A stretch of 64,000 nt of DNA from Nepenthes gracilis (taxonomy: Eukaryota > Streptophyta > Magnoliopsida > Caryophyllales > Nepenthaceae). The notes under the pieces were generated by a model. It made no database searches and was not told the origin of the DNA. It worked only from the letters and a program-made list of their open reading frames with translations. A program made the position numbers and the translations under genes. The stretch covers positions 6,980,627 through 7,044,626 of the forward strand of contig BSYO01000035.1 in assembly GCA_033239525.1 (NCBI GenBank), read 5' to 3'. Each line of letters opens with the position of its first letter. The first letter of the stretch is position 1. Positions 46,201 through 56,090 of the stretch are shown one piece after another.

Positions 46201-46699
46201 AACTTGCGAACCATTACTCCAATCAGTATTCCAGACATGTCATTAGATATCCAGGCAAAAATGTTAAAATTCTATCAGAGAAAACTAATAAGTTGGCTTC
46301 GAAAAGGTTCTATCAGAAAGCTTCCTATCAGAATGTATTTTTCTAGATTACTAGGGTCTAAAGGAATCCGATATATAGATTCTCCAAACTAGGCTTATAA
46401 AAAAGTGGTCTCATCTTAGAAATCGTGGTCCTCTATTGGTTGATTAGGGGGTGTTTGAGTGATTTAGGATAAATAACATGTCTGTCCGGTCATCTAATCA
46501 TCAAGGACATCCCCTACGCCGTGCAGAGTAAAAAACTTTATTTTCAAATGCGGGATCAAAATTACTACAGTAAAAGTCGTCAAATAGGAATGTCTGAGGA
46601 TAGCATTATAGACCGAGGGAAGGTCTAATACCAAGAAAGAATCTTGGAGGATGTCCTTAGATATGTGCCTAGTGTAACTTCAAATTGGACAACCCTTTG

Positions 46700-47063
46700 A
46701 ATAGGTACTGACTCATTGTCCACTCCATATAGGGGTCCCTTAGTGAGTTTCATTTGACTTCTTTTTATTCACAATTTACAATAAGTATCAAGATAAAGTA
46801 AATTCCTCAAACTTTCATTATCAATAAATATTCGTTTTAGCTGATAGTCTACATTACCATTAGAGATGAGTGCAAAAATATAACCAAGGATCAGAATGTG
46901 AGAAATCTATATGAGTCATATCTTCATTATTAAAACTACTGACATCATTCATAATTCCTACCCTTGACTTTTGTGGCCGACAGCAATCTTTTGAGTGCTT
47001 CGGGGTGTCGTCCCATGCTAGTTGTATCGTAATCATGTTTATGACCCCTACATCCCCACTCAC
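46700..47063 (-). pseudogene. Protease region of the Tat element
   Basis: Minus strand VGVINMITIQLAWDD (matching the GEINTI-like block that precedes Tat protease), then MTHIDFSHSDPWLY, corresponding to the 'ITFSD.D..G...PH.DPLVI' block just before the active site. The D(S/T)G triad itself cannot be read after a frameshift. Confidence 0.6.
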
Positions 47064-47383
47064 TTTCTTGGCTACTCAGCTTCATCTCCGTCTGCTCCTC
47101 CGACGGTTTGTCTGGGTCTTTATAGAAAATGGGTTGGATATCTTTTTCGGATCAACTCTTCAATCTCCTTCTACAATGTTTAACAGGTTTTAGTACTATG
47201 ACCTTCGCACCGATAGTAATAACAATATTTTGACTGATCATCTCTATCTAGATTCTTCAATTACTTTGTCCATTTGAAAAATTTTTCATCCCGAATTTAT
47301 ATCAAGATATTGGCATAATAGTCATTCAAAGGAGTCAAGTTCAGGGGCCTGAACTCCCTTCCCGCTGTCGGCTCGAACTTCTA

Positions 47384-48592
47384 CTACGTCCTCTGTCCTT
47401 GGGAGCCCATGTAATCCCCATCCTTCCTCTTTCCATCCACCATCCTCTGACGGAAATAATCAACACATTTTGATCGTTTTGCCTCATTGGCCTCTTCGAC
47501 TATTACGTATGCTCGAGTAATGGTCTCGACCTCTCTAAAGGTCTGCGAGTCCTTATGAGCTAGATGTTTGAAGAAGTCCCCAAGTTTTAAAACTAATATG
47601 AAAGCACTTAGTTTCACATCATCAGTGAACTCGAGTATCTTTCAAGTCTTGATTGTGAACCAAGTTAGGGATTTTTTTTAAATTTTGGTTTGGCCATTAC
47701 TTGACAAGAGTAAGGTGTCATGATTGCTTCTTTCCCCTCCGACTGAAGGCGAATTGGGACAAGAAGCCTGTTAGCCGATCCTAAAATGTTCGAATCGAGT
47801 TCGGCTGAAATCGATAGGACCATACTCGGACGTCCCCTTTGAAAGTCAAAGGAAAACACAGACACATTGCTACCTCGTCCAAACCTTGAAAGCTCAGGAG
47901 AGTATAGAAATGGATGAGATGATCCATTAGATAAGTACTTCTATTATAGTGTTCCAAAGTTGGTATCTTGAACTTATGAGGGAGTGGATGGGTTCGGATC
48001 TTTATAGTAAATGGAGATCTCCGCAAGTTAGCGGTTTGTCCTCCAACTTCTCCTCCGAAAACATGCCACCATATTTTTTTAATTTTTTTCTCCATTTAAG
48101 GAGGTACTGCCGTCCTCTTCTCAATGAGAAAAATTCTCAAATCAGAAGGGTTTTGTGTGACTTGAGTGGCTGGGCGGCTCACAACTGTTGGAGGGCACAC
48201 ACTCTGAGATATTCCTACTTGGTACGAGGGCTCTCTATTGTCACAGGAATAACAAGGATTTTGCCTCTCGGGGCTATCCTCCTGGGTCCTGTAACTCAAA
48301 CGACCATCCAAGCCTGTCGGGACTTTGTTGCTCGAGATAGCTTGTGTCCCGAGGTCTTTAGGCTGTTGTCCCTTATCGGTCAGACACTTCCTTCCCCTCT
48401 TCCTTCGCTTGGAAGTCGCCGTTTGGGAGGTGGAAGATGGAGCCCCCTTCGACCGTTCGTCTAGTCATGTACAAATTGTCTGGACAACCTTGAAAATATC
48501 GTCCATTCTCATCGCTAGTACTTGCACACAAGAGTCGGGATGATCATCCACCCAACTGCCCATAGGAGGGCAATTGCCACATGAGGTGGCAT
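47384..48592 (-). pseudogene. Gag of the Tat element
   Basis: Minus strand. A Met at 48592 (MPPHVAIALLWAVGW) is the probable start. After broken frames the capsid core reads IRTHPLPHKFKIPTLEHYNR, LMDHLIHFYTLLSFQGLDEV and MCLCFPLTFKGDVRVWSYRF (about 48010-47800), which matches Retrotrans_gag of Tat elements. It then continues with LGDFFKHLAHKDSQTFREVE and AYVIVEEANEAKRSKCVDYF (47617-47420). It would form the virus-like particle. Two or more frameshifts are present. Confidence 0.8.
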
Positions 48593-48682
48593 CTTTAATT
48601 GGTACACTAATTTGTACTCATATGTTCACAATGTCAATCTTTACGGGAGTGTAATAATCGGACTTTTTAATCGCTTTTCCAA

Positions 48683-49348
48683 TGATACGTCATCGGATCT
48701 AAATTTTTATACAAATTAAAGAGCCAAAAAATGTCTGATGGATCTGAAGCGGGTCCGATCTCCATACGCTCTTAATCTGAATTCTGTTCAACACAATAAA
48801 GTATGGTTAAAGAACTGGCGGGACTTACTCCTCGACATATCATCCAATACTCAACTCAATAACTTCTTTTGAGGAAAGAAAAGGGATAATGTAAGTATAA
48901 ATGCTTGTAAAAGTAGTTTTTATTTATGGTATACACTTTTTTAAAAACGTTTTAGTGAGAGATAATATGTGCTTTTAACATTTTAAGTTTGTCTTTTATT
49001 TGATTGAGCGTCATTCCCTTTTCCTGTTGAAAATGTGGAGTTTATATAAAAATTAAGGGACGATTGACTTTTTCTATTAACCACTTAAAAGACCTTCGGG
49101 TGGATGGGAGGCCATTCAACTAGCAGTTCCAACTAGTACCCGAGACCATTGAATCCAAATAAGAGAACAAAATTACTTCGATCGTTAATGTTGATTCCGT
49201 CTTCCTTCAAAGAGTAAGCCACTCAGATAGCGCTGACAGGTTTATCCACCGATTTTGGGCCATATAGGCCAACTGTGCCTCCCTTCTTTTATAAACTGAA
49301 TCCTTCAATAAACTTTTCCTCTTGAGCCTTCAACAACTATATCCATCA
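48683..49348 (-). repeat. 5' LTR of the Tat element
   Basis: 666 bp, paired with 37287-37945. On the minus strand it starts TGATGGATATAGTTG and ends GATGACGTATCA, with the next bases TTGGAAAAGCG holding a poorly conserved primer-binding site that I cannot assign to a tRNA. Confidence 0.9.
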
Positions 49349-50296
49349 ATCATATATTTATGAACATTTTTTATTCAAATATAACATTTTAAATAAACAT
49401 ACTAAAAATTTAACAAAAAAAAAAACTATCAACTTGTCCGAATTAGTCCGATTTGACTCAAGGACGGCACAGTTAATACTTTTGAATCAGGTAATCAAAC
49501 TTTGCCCAACCTAAAATGAATTTTTATCTAAATTAATTTGTATTCCATTCGAATTCAATATTAACTAGGTCCATAACAGTGGGTTCCACATCAATACATT
49601 TCCCTTCTTTGCCGCTAATAGGGCCCCACTACGCTACTAAGCCAAAAAAATTATTTAAAAAATATTTTACATTTAGTTTTAAAATATTATAAATTTTGTC
49701 TATTTATTTTGTGCAAACTTGTTAAGATGATGTGATAAATAACACACTATGTTATTTAAATTATTTCAAAAATAAATAAAAAAATATTTTATATAATTAT
49801 CAGATATTAAAGTCAAACATAAGTAATTTATTCATGCATGTTTGCCCATCACTATGACCAGAAAATCAGACTCACAACTTGATTCAAATATAAATATAAA
49901 TATAAATATAAATTTGACTGATAAAATATAAATTTACTAAAGTCTCTTAGTAACTCACTTTGTTAGAATTCATTGTGAAATCCCATTTTTTATTTTATTC
50001 ACTTGGTCCAAATTTATATATAAGATATTATTAGTAGACATTATGTAAATAAGCCAAGATACCTCAAAGTAAGATTTAAATTTTTGACTGCAGACGTAAT
50101 TGTAACTACTGAAAGAACATTCTTAATAACTGCTCTAATCCGTACGAATTGTCAATATGTGCTAGTTGCCTTGCATAGCATCTATCTGGCCAATTTATGG
50201 GGCCGGATTAGACTTATATTCTACATATTACAGATATTTATTTATGTATAATTTTTTAAAAAATAAAAACTTTAATATTTAAAATAATACATCTGT
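49349..50296. other. Stretch without a gene; downstream flank of the MYB gene
   Basis: 49349-49560 is the resumed end of the AT-rich dispersed repeat split by the Tat element. The rest is AT-rich, with a TATAAA-type repeat near 49886-49912. The MYB 3' UTR should lie just below 50297, but I see no certain poly(A) signal. Confidence 0.45.
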
Positions 50297-51897
50297 TCAA
50301 CTTTTTTCAGGAAGCCAATTATTATCCTCGTCTAATTCAAGAAATTTGGTCACCCAATCAAACCCGCATGTCCCTTCATTAGAGAAATCAAAAAATCCAT
50401 CGAAATTAAAGTTTATATCCAAATCCCCATTTATTGCAGCTTCCTCTTTCTTTTCTGTCTCCCTGATGTCGCAGTTCATTTGAGCAGTAGTAACCGTCGG
50501 TGTCGAAGTCTCTATCTTTTTGTCCTTTTGGCTAATTTTTTTGCTCAAATGAGAATTCCAGTAATTTTTTATCTCGTTATCTGTTCTGCCGGGGAGTCGT
50601 CCAGCAATCAATGACCATCTGTCAAAAATCACACTTTATAATTAAAAAACAAGAATAAAAACTTTGCTAACTTGTGACATTAATTTTATACATAGAAAAA
50701 ACTTATGCTGCTCTAATATACTTTATGTTAAAGTACCTGTTGCCTAGAAGCTTATGAAGTCTTAGTATCAAGTCTTCTTCTTCATCTGATATGTTGCCCC
50801 TCTTAATATTTGGTCTCAGGTAATTTAGCCATCTCAATCTGCAGCTCTTCCCACATCGATTTAATCCTATAAAGCAAGTTAGAGCACTTAAAACTTATTT
50901 GACTTGGTTAAAGTTTACGAATCTGCATTGGACAACGTTAGAAATAAAGTTACTTTTAAAATAAAAAGTCAGCTTTTAACAATTAAAAAAAGAAAAGCTC
51001 AAATTAAAATTTAGTGAAAATTAATTTCAAACATACTTATAAATTTTGGGACAGAATGAAATATTTGTTATCGTAAAAGTTCTCATTGTCAGTCTTAACT
51101 TAGGATGAAACCCTTATTTAGTGACTATTTATGAAAAAATATATAAAATATATAAAGTATTTTATCTCGCCTCGTAGCATATACAAGTCACTTAATAATA
51201 TATAGTACATTATATAGCTTAATAACCAAAAAAATCCAATATTATGTAAGTTTTAACAACAGTTGGTAGTACAAAGTGACATTGTACTCAAAGTATGCTA
51301 CACAATTTCTCAACACATAAATATATATTAACTATGAAGGTCTCTTACTTTGTAAAACAGGTACTTGTGGCAATTAATCTTCAAGCAACATTAGAAAAAT
51401 GCTTTTTGGTCACCGTCAAAATATCTTTGATAATATATTGTCTTATTCATCCATATATACTAAAATAATATATAGATATATAAACACTGCATTTGTCAAA
51501 AATATCCAAAGGATGGCTAGAGGTTCCCCTCTGCAAAATATTTCTCTCACTTATAAGATCATGTTAATTTACCGCAGATGGGAAAGAGGGGGTCGAAATG
51601 ATAGAAATAATCGTTGATTTAGAGCTCAATCATCTTATTTTTACTGAATATATCAGTAATTTAATAATTTTTTTTAAGAAAAATACATATAATTAGCCAT
51701 TGTTAATGGAATGGGTAGGGTAAAATTAAGTCAGTCTAGCAGTAAAATGGTTACGTACCAGCTTTGAGGGAAATTGTTTTCCACCTCTTGGCGCCATGGA
51801 CTTCAATGTACTCAGCAAGCTTTCTGTCTTCCTCAGCCGTCCACGCCCCTCTGTTCACTACTTTCTTCCCTGATGATCCTTCGTTCTTCCCTGCCAT
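50297..51897 (-). CDS. R2R3-MYB transcription factor (bHLH-interacting type)
   Basis: Three exons on the minus strand: 51897-51759, 50866-50737 and 50618-50297. The introns are 892 and 118 bp with GT...AG ends. Exon 2 is 130 bp with the standard R2R3-MYB phases. The product has 196 residues. Start [12 protein letters not shown] is the first in-frame Met after a TATA box and GA-rich leader. R2 (about 15-65) has W19, W39 and W59. R3 (about 68-116) has I72, W91 and W110, with recognition segment [19 protein letters not shown]78-L79-R82-L86-L93-R97 exactly fits the bHLH-binding signature [DE]Lx2[RK]x3Lx6Lx3R. The C-terminus is short and acidic, ending [19 protein letters not shown], possibly an activation motif. 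It should be a nuclear DNA-binding regulator acting with bHLH and WD40 partners, as in epidermal-patterning or flavonoid MYBs. The exact subgroup is undecided. No lesion is seen, so it is likely functional. Confidence 0.95.
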
Positions 51898-52035
51898 TTC
51901 TGTCTCCTTAAGTCTCTCCTACTCGGACTAGGGGAAAATAAAAGGAAGAGAGAGAAAAAGGATAGAGAGAGAAAGAGTTAAGGGCGTGTTTGGCTGCTGA
52001 GAAAATTAGAGGGGGTTGGAGGAGGGGCGAGGGGT

Positions 52036-52043
52036 CTTATAAA
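52036..52043 (-). promoter_or_regulatory. Putative TATA box of the MYB gene
   Basis: Minus strand TTTATAAG, about 140 bp upstream of the start codon. The intervening leader is rich in CTCTCT on the minus strand (51920-51980). Typical spacing would put the transcription start near 52005. Confidence 0.55.
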
Positions 52044-52059
52044 AAGAGGGCTCATCTAC

Positions 52060-52465
52060 CCTTCTTGAGGGAGGAGGAGAGCTGAAATCGCCACAACTAC
52101 CAGTTATTTCAGCATGAACATACGAGGAGAATGAGCAGTGGAAGAAGCAGTAGTGTGGACCTTTGGCCTGTAGCAGTAATTATAAAGGTGGGTTGTTGGT
52201 TTCAATGGTGTACAAGTCATCGGAGTTTTGAATATTATCCCAAACAAATGTGAATTTGTCCTTTTCTTTTTTAATGTATCATACCATAAATTATTAAAGA
52301 ATTATACGGTATTATTACGGGACCATTTATTATTGTTCTTTTGAAGCATTCTACACAGACAGTCAATTTTAAGAAAATAAATATGAATATAGTGTTTCAA
52401 AACCTTAATTAGCATGCGAAAATGGTCCATTTATTAATTATAAACCTATATGTATATTTGCTTTA

Positions 52466-52496
<31 letters not shown>

Positions 52497-53090
52497 TGAT
52501 AGAATTTGACCAATAATTCAATGATTTTTTAAAATAAGGTCAATATTTTTATAATTTTACCTCAGTAATAAAGTAAAGTAAAATAATTATATTATTATTC
52601 TTAATAAAAAATGATAAAAATTGATTAATCTTATATAGATAAGTAAATCATAGTAACAAATTAATAAATTTAAATAATCTTACTTTTATATATATTAGAT
52701 ATATATATAGAGAGTCGTCTATCTGTTACTAATACGTGTAATAATTATATATATATATATCAATGATTACTTGATATTATAAATGGCACGAAAAAATGTG
52801 ATGTTTTTTATTTTATTTAAGCGTTGTTTAAATATAATTGCTTTTTTTATTTATTAACGTTGTTCTTTTAAAAGTGGGAATGTAATGATTGATACGGAAA
52901 TCATTTGAAACAAGAAATTAAGCCTGTTCACAACCGTGGACTTGGTCCCCTCTTGGCTACCTCGTGTTCTCTTTAGCCCCATCTGGACCAGAGACTGAAT
53001 CTGAAATTTTGATACCAACTCTAATTTTGTTATTTAATAACATATAAAATTAAAATCTAAAATTTATGTTTCTAAAAAATAATATCACAT
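52060..53090. other. MYB upstream region and AT-rich intergenic DNA
   Basis: No gene. Contains a long (TA)n at about 52470-52497 and shorter ones near 52690 and 52750. The MYB promoter can extend only about 1 kb before the next retrotransposon LTR at 53091. Confidence 0.5.
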
Positions 53091-53982
53091 TGTTGGGTAT
53101 AACCCAAATGAGGACATTTTGACCCGACATGAAACAAAATAAATTGCCCAGACACCTTGTCGATCTATGTACGTCCTCATCGAAGCTTTGGCCAATAGGT
53201 CAAATGACAGGATGACCAAAATTATGAAAGATTGGGATAATTAATTGCCCAGTAAAATAATAAATAAGATATCTAATCTCAATAAACAGTTATATGTAAT
53301 CAATGAATGATTAACTGTATTGAAGCATATAATAATTGTATAAAAAAGCTAAATGTTAACTGTTGGACGATTACTAAAGCAATATAAGTGACGATTATAT
53401 AATCAGTATAATGGTTGGCAATTAATTTAATGTAATACTTCAGACAACAACCATACTAATTTCAAACAAACAGACCAATTAGCAAGCGGGCTATAAATGC
53501 AAAACCGAGTCAAAAATGGAGGCATCATAATCGTTGGCAATTAATTCAATGTAATACTTCAAACAACAACCATACTAATTTCAGACAAATGGACCAATTA
53601 GCATGAGGGCTATAAATGCAAAACCCCAGTAAAAAATGGAGGCATTATATATTTTGACAAACAATCGTTATTGTGAATACAGTCAAATTATCGAAGCACT
53701 ACCCTCTTATTACACTCAAATCTACACTCATCCCCTTTCTTCTTTCTTTTTGTGTCTTCTAATTTTTTTTAAAAAAAGATTATTAATTTGAGTATTGGAG
53801 AATATATAGGAAAGTAAATCCTATATGCTTATTATCTCTTGTTGAAGTATTATAATATACAAGATACGAATTCAAAGTTACAAAAATTAGACCCACTTTT
53901 TTTTCCGATTCATACAATAATATAGGAATGTATTATTTAGTTTTCCAATTTATACAATAATTTAAATTTTATATACGTATTA
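53091..53982 (+). repeat. Left LTR of the pol-less Gypsy element
   Basis: About 892 bp, starting TGTTGGGTATAACCC. Its end (AATTTAAATTTTATATACGT ATTA) matches 59126-59148. U3 contains a 120-bp tandem duplication with two TATA boxes. Confidence 0.65.
53413..53652 (+). repeat. 120-bp tandem duplication of the LTR promoter
   Basis: Copies 53413-53532 and 53533-53652 start GTTGGCAATTAATT and carry GACCAATTAGCA followed by GGGCTATAAATGCAAAACC. TATA boxes are at 53491 and 53611, exactly 120 bp apart. The copies differ at only a few positions. Confidence 0.85.
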
Positions 53983-54000
53983 TTGGTGCCATTTATGAAA
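53983..54000 (+). promoter_or_regulatory. Putative primer-binding site
   Basis: TTGGTGCCATTTATGAAA resembles a decayed TGGCGCC-type Gypsy primer site placed directly after the LTR. Confidence 0.5.
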
Positions 54001-54059
54001 AACATAATCAAGTCGTTCGTTCACATCCCAAGTTAAAGAAGTTGCTTCTAAAAGTAAAA

Positions 54060-55745
54060 ATGGTAAACACTAGATCCCGAGAACAAGCCAATCTTTCACC
54101 AAAGGATGTTGTGTCCAGTGGCAATGACCCCACAAATGGTAGCCACAAAAATATTCTATTTGACAATGAATGTGAATGTTGAGTCCTTATTAGCTCAAAT
54201 TAACAATATATCAAGGATGCTGAAATCCTTAGAAGATAAGGTAGATGGCAAATCACATGGAGTTTCAGCTCCCAACTCGCAAGCATCACTTCTAAGAGAA
54301 GGATTAGGGGAAGGAAGCCAGTGTTTAAAGGGACGTAATGTCCGTTGAGAATCTTAGAGGTATAAGATGCCTCCCCCTATAAGAACCTATCTCAGCATGA
54401 AGGGTGACTAAACTTTGAGACTAGGGAGAAAAGTCCTAAACAATGTAGTCCTCATTAAAATCGGGACTCGGGATGACCCTAGATACAAGAGGAAGGTTCA
54501 CACAACAGTAAGCCAAAAGCTCTCCCGGACAAGTGAGCACCTAGTATATCAGTCAACCAGCCAAAGTTAAGGACATTACTTAATATAAAAAAGGTTATAT
54601 CCATGATTGAGGTGGCGGAAAGAATCAAAGAAATTGAGTAGCAACTTTTCCTGGGTGGCATAGCTAAAAATTCAATTGAATTGGGCCGAACACAATTCAT
54701 ACGGGAGATCAAGGCACATCAACTCTCTTATAAATTTAAAATTCCTACATTGGAGCCCTATGAAAGAAGCACTAATCCAATAGATTGCCTAGATTATTTT
54801 CGATTGTTGTTGGGCTTCCAAAATCTTGAAGATTCTATGCAGTCCGTGCTTTCCTTTGACTATTAAGGGAGATGTGAGGATTTGATCCTATAGATTGGTA
54901 CCAAATTCTATCCAGATCTTTTTAAGAGCTTGTTGATCAATTCCAGTCTAAGTTTATCTCCAACCAAAAGGAGAAGAAATAACCATGGCACCTTGTCAGA
55001 GTGCAACAAGGCCGAAACAAAGGTTTGAAGTACTTTCTAGCCCAATTTAATGTGGAGGCCAAGGGCATATCTAAACTCATCAATGAGGTGAAGTTGAATT
55101 CCTTCATAGCCATCATATAGTCGGGAGATTTCTTTGGGGATATGGACTAATAGGAACCAAAGACATTCTTGGAGGCAAAGATAATCACTTGAGTGTACAT
55201 TACGACCGACACGAGGCCAACAAGGCGAAATAGCCAAAACACCTAGAGTACAACCGTCAACCAATGTCAAACAATAGAAACAAGAGAAATAGTGATAATT
55301 TATCTGCTTGGAATTCTAGAAAACAATAAAGAATCGAATTACAAGTACAAAAAGAATACAAGGCACTAAACCTCATTCTATTTAACGACACTCGGACAAA
55401 TATACTAATACAGATCCAAAATGAAAATTTTCTAAAGTGGCCCAAATTGGTCAAAAACCTAGAGAGAAGGGATCAATCAAAGTATTACTTTTATTATCTA
55501 TTTTTTGGTCACAGCACTAAATACGGTCAAACATTGTAGAAGGAGATTTAGTCTTTAATTTAGAAATGATACCTCAATAAATATCTCAAAAATCGAGGAT
55601 CTACTCTTGATAATAATAATGAAGGCAATGTGGAGCTATCAGAGTGAGTGGTGGCTGGCATAATAAACATGGTATCAATAAGATCAGCCAAGGACAATGC
55701 TCCTAATTACCTCAAGAAGGCTTCCTTTAACAAGAGGTAGAGGAT
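54060..55745 (+). pseudogene. Gypsy gag remnant
   Basis: The start MVNTRSREQANLSPKDVV at 54060 is typical of Tat/Athila-like gag N-termini. The capsid core at 54681-54866 reads IKAHQLSYKFKIPTLEPYER, NPIDCLDYFRLLLGFQNLED and MQSVLSFDY, closely parallel to the gag of the element at 47384-48592. Beyond that, FKSLLINS and further fragments appear in shifted frames up to about 55740, with a Lys/Arg-rich end. Many stops. Confidence 0.7.
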
Positions 55746-56090
55746 AAGGGTAGAAAATAATATTATTAGTTTTAATATAATATAACATTTTGCTATTATG
55801 ACATATATAATATCTCACTATTATAATCATGTTATTGTATCAACACTCATTTCGGATTAGGTTATTGACTATTAATTGAAATGAGTATTTATTAATAATA
55901 AAAATTATCAAAAAATATTTTTATCTCGATGCATTCATTAAGGTAGGGACTAAGAAGAATGAGATGCAACCATAACAGCTCTATTATGCTTGCTGAGATT
56001 GAGTGGAGTGGTCTTTTGAGTATCGTTATTGTCTTCCAAAGGTATTTCTTAAGTCTATTGTGATTATTCTCGTTTATTAAGAAAGTCATA

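Larger units (their letters stand above)
37287..49348 (-). mobile_element. Tat-lineage Ty3/Gypsy element, complete, with antisense gene and nested solo LTR
   Basis: A 12,062-bp element with LTRs at 37287-37945 and 48683-49348 and a perfect 5-bp target duplication ATCAT (37282-37286 and 49349-49353). Minus-strand order: 5' LTR, gag (48592-47384), protease (about 47063-46700), RT (46200-43380), RNase H (42745-42150), integrase (ending 41015), polypurine tract, 3' LTR. Between integrase and the 3' LTR lies a gene on the opposite strand (38454-40364). A 2143-bp solo LTR is inserted in RT. Without it the element would be about 9.9 kb. The LTRs differ clearly from each other, so the insertion is old. 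Lineage is inferred from the LTR block, the gag and RNase H types and the antisense ORF. Confidence 0.9.

Noticed and set aside
47949..48464. 171-residue plus-strand open frame
   Set aside because: It lies antisense to recognisable Tat gag sequence on the minus strand and has no known motif.
37287..49348. Reading the Tat element on the plus strand because of the open frames at 38607-39086
   Set aside because: gag, RT, RNase H, integrase, the polypurine tract and the LTR leader block all read on the minus strand; the plus-strand frames are a separate antisense gene.
51399..51617. Plus-strand 72-residue frame
   Set aside because: Lies inside intron 1 of the MYB gene on the opposite strand; AT-rich composition, no motif.
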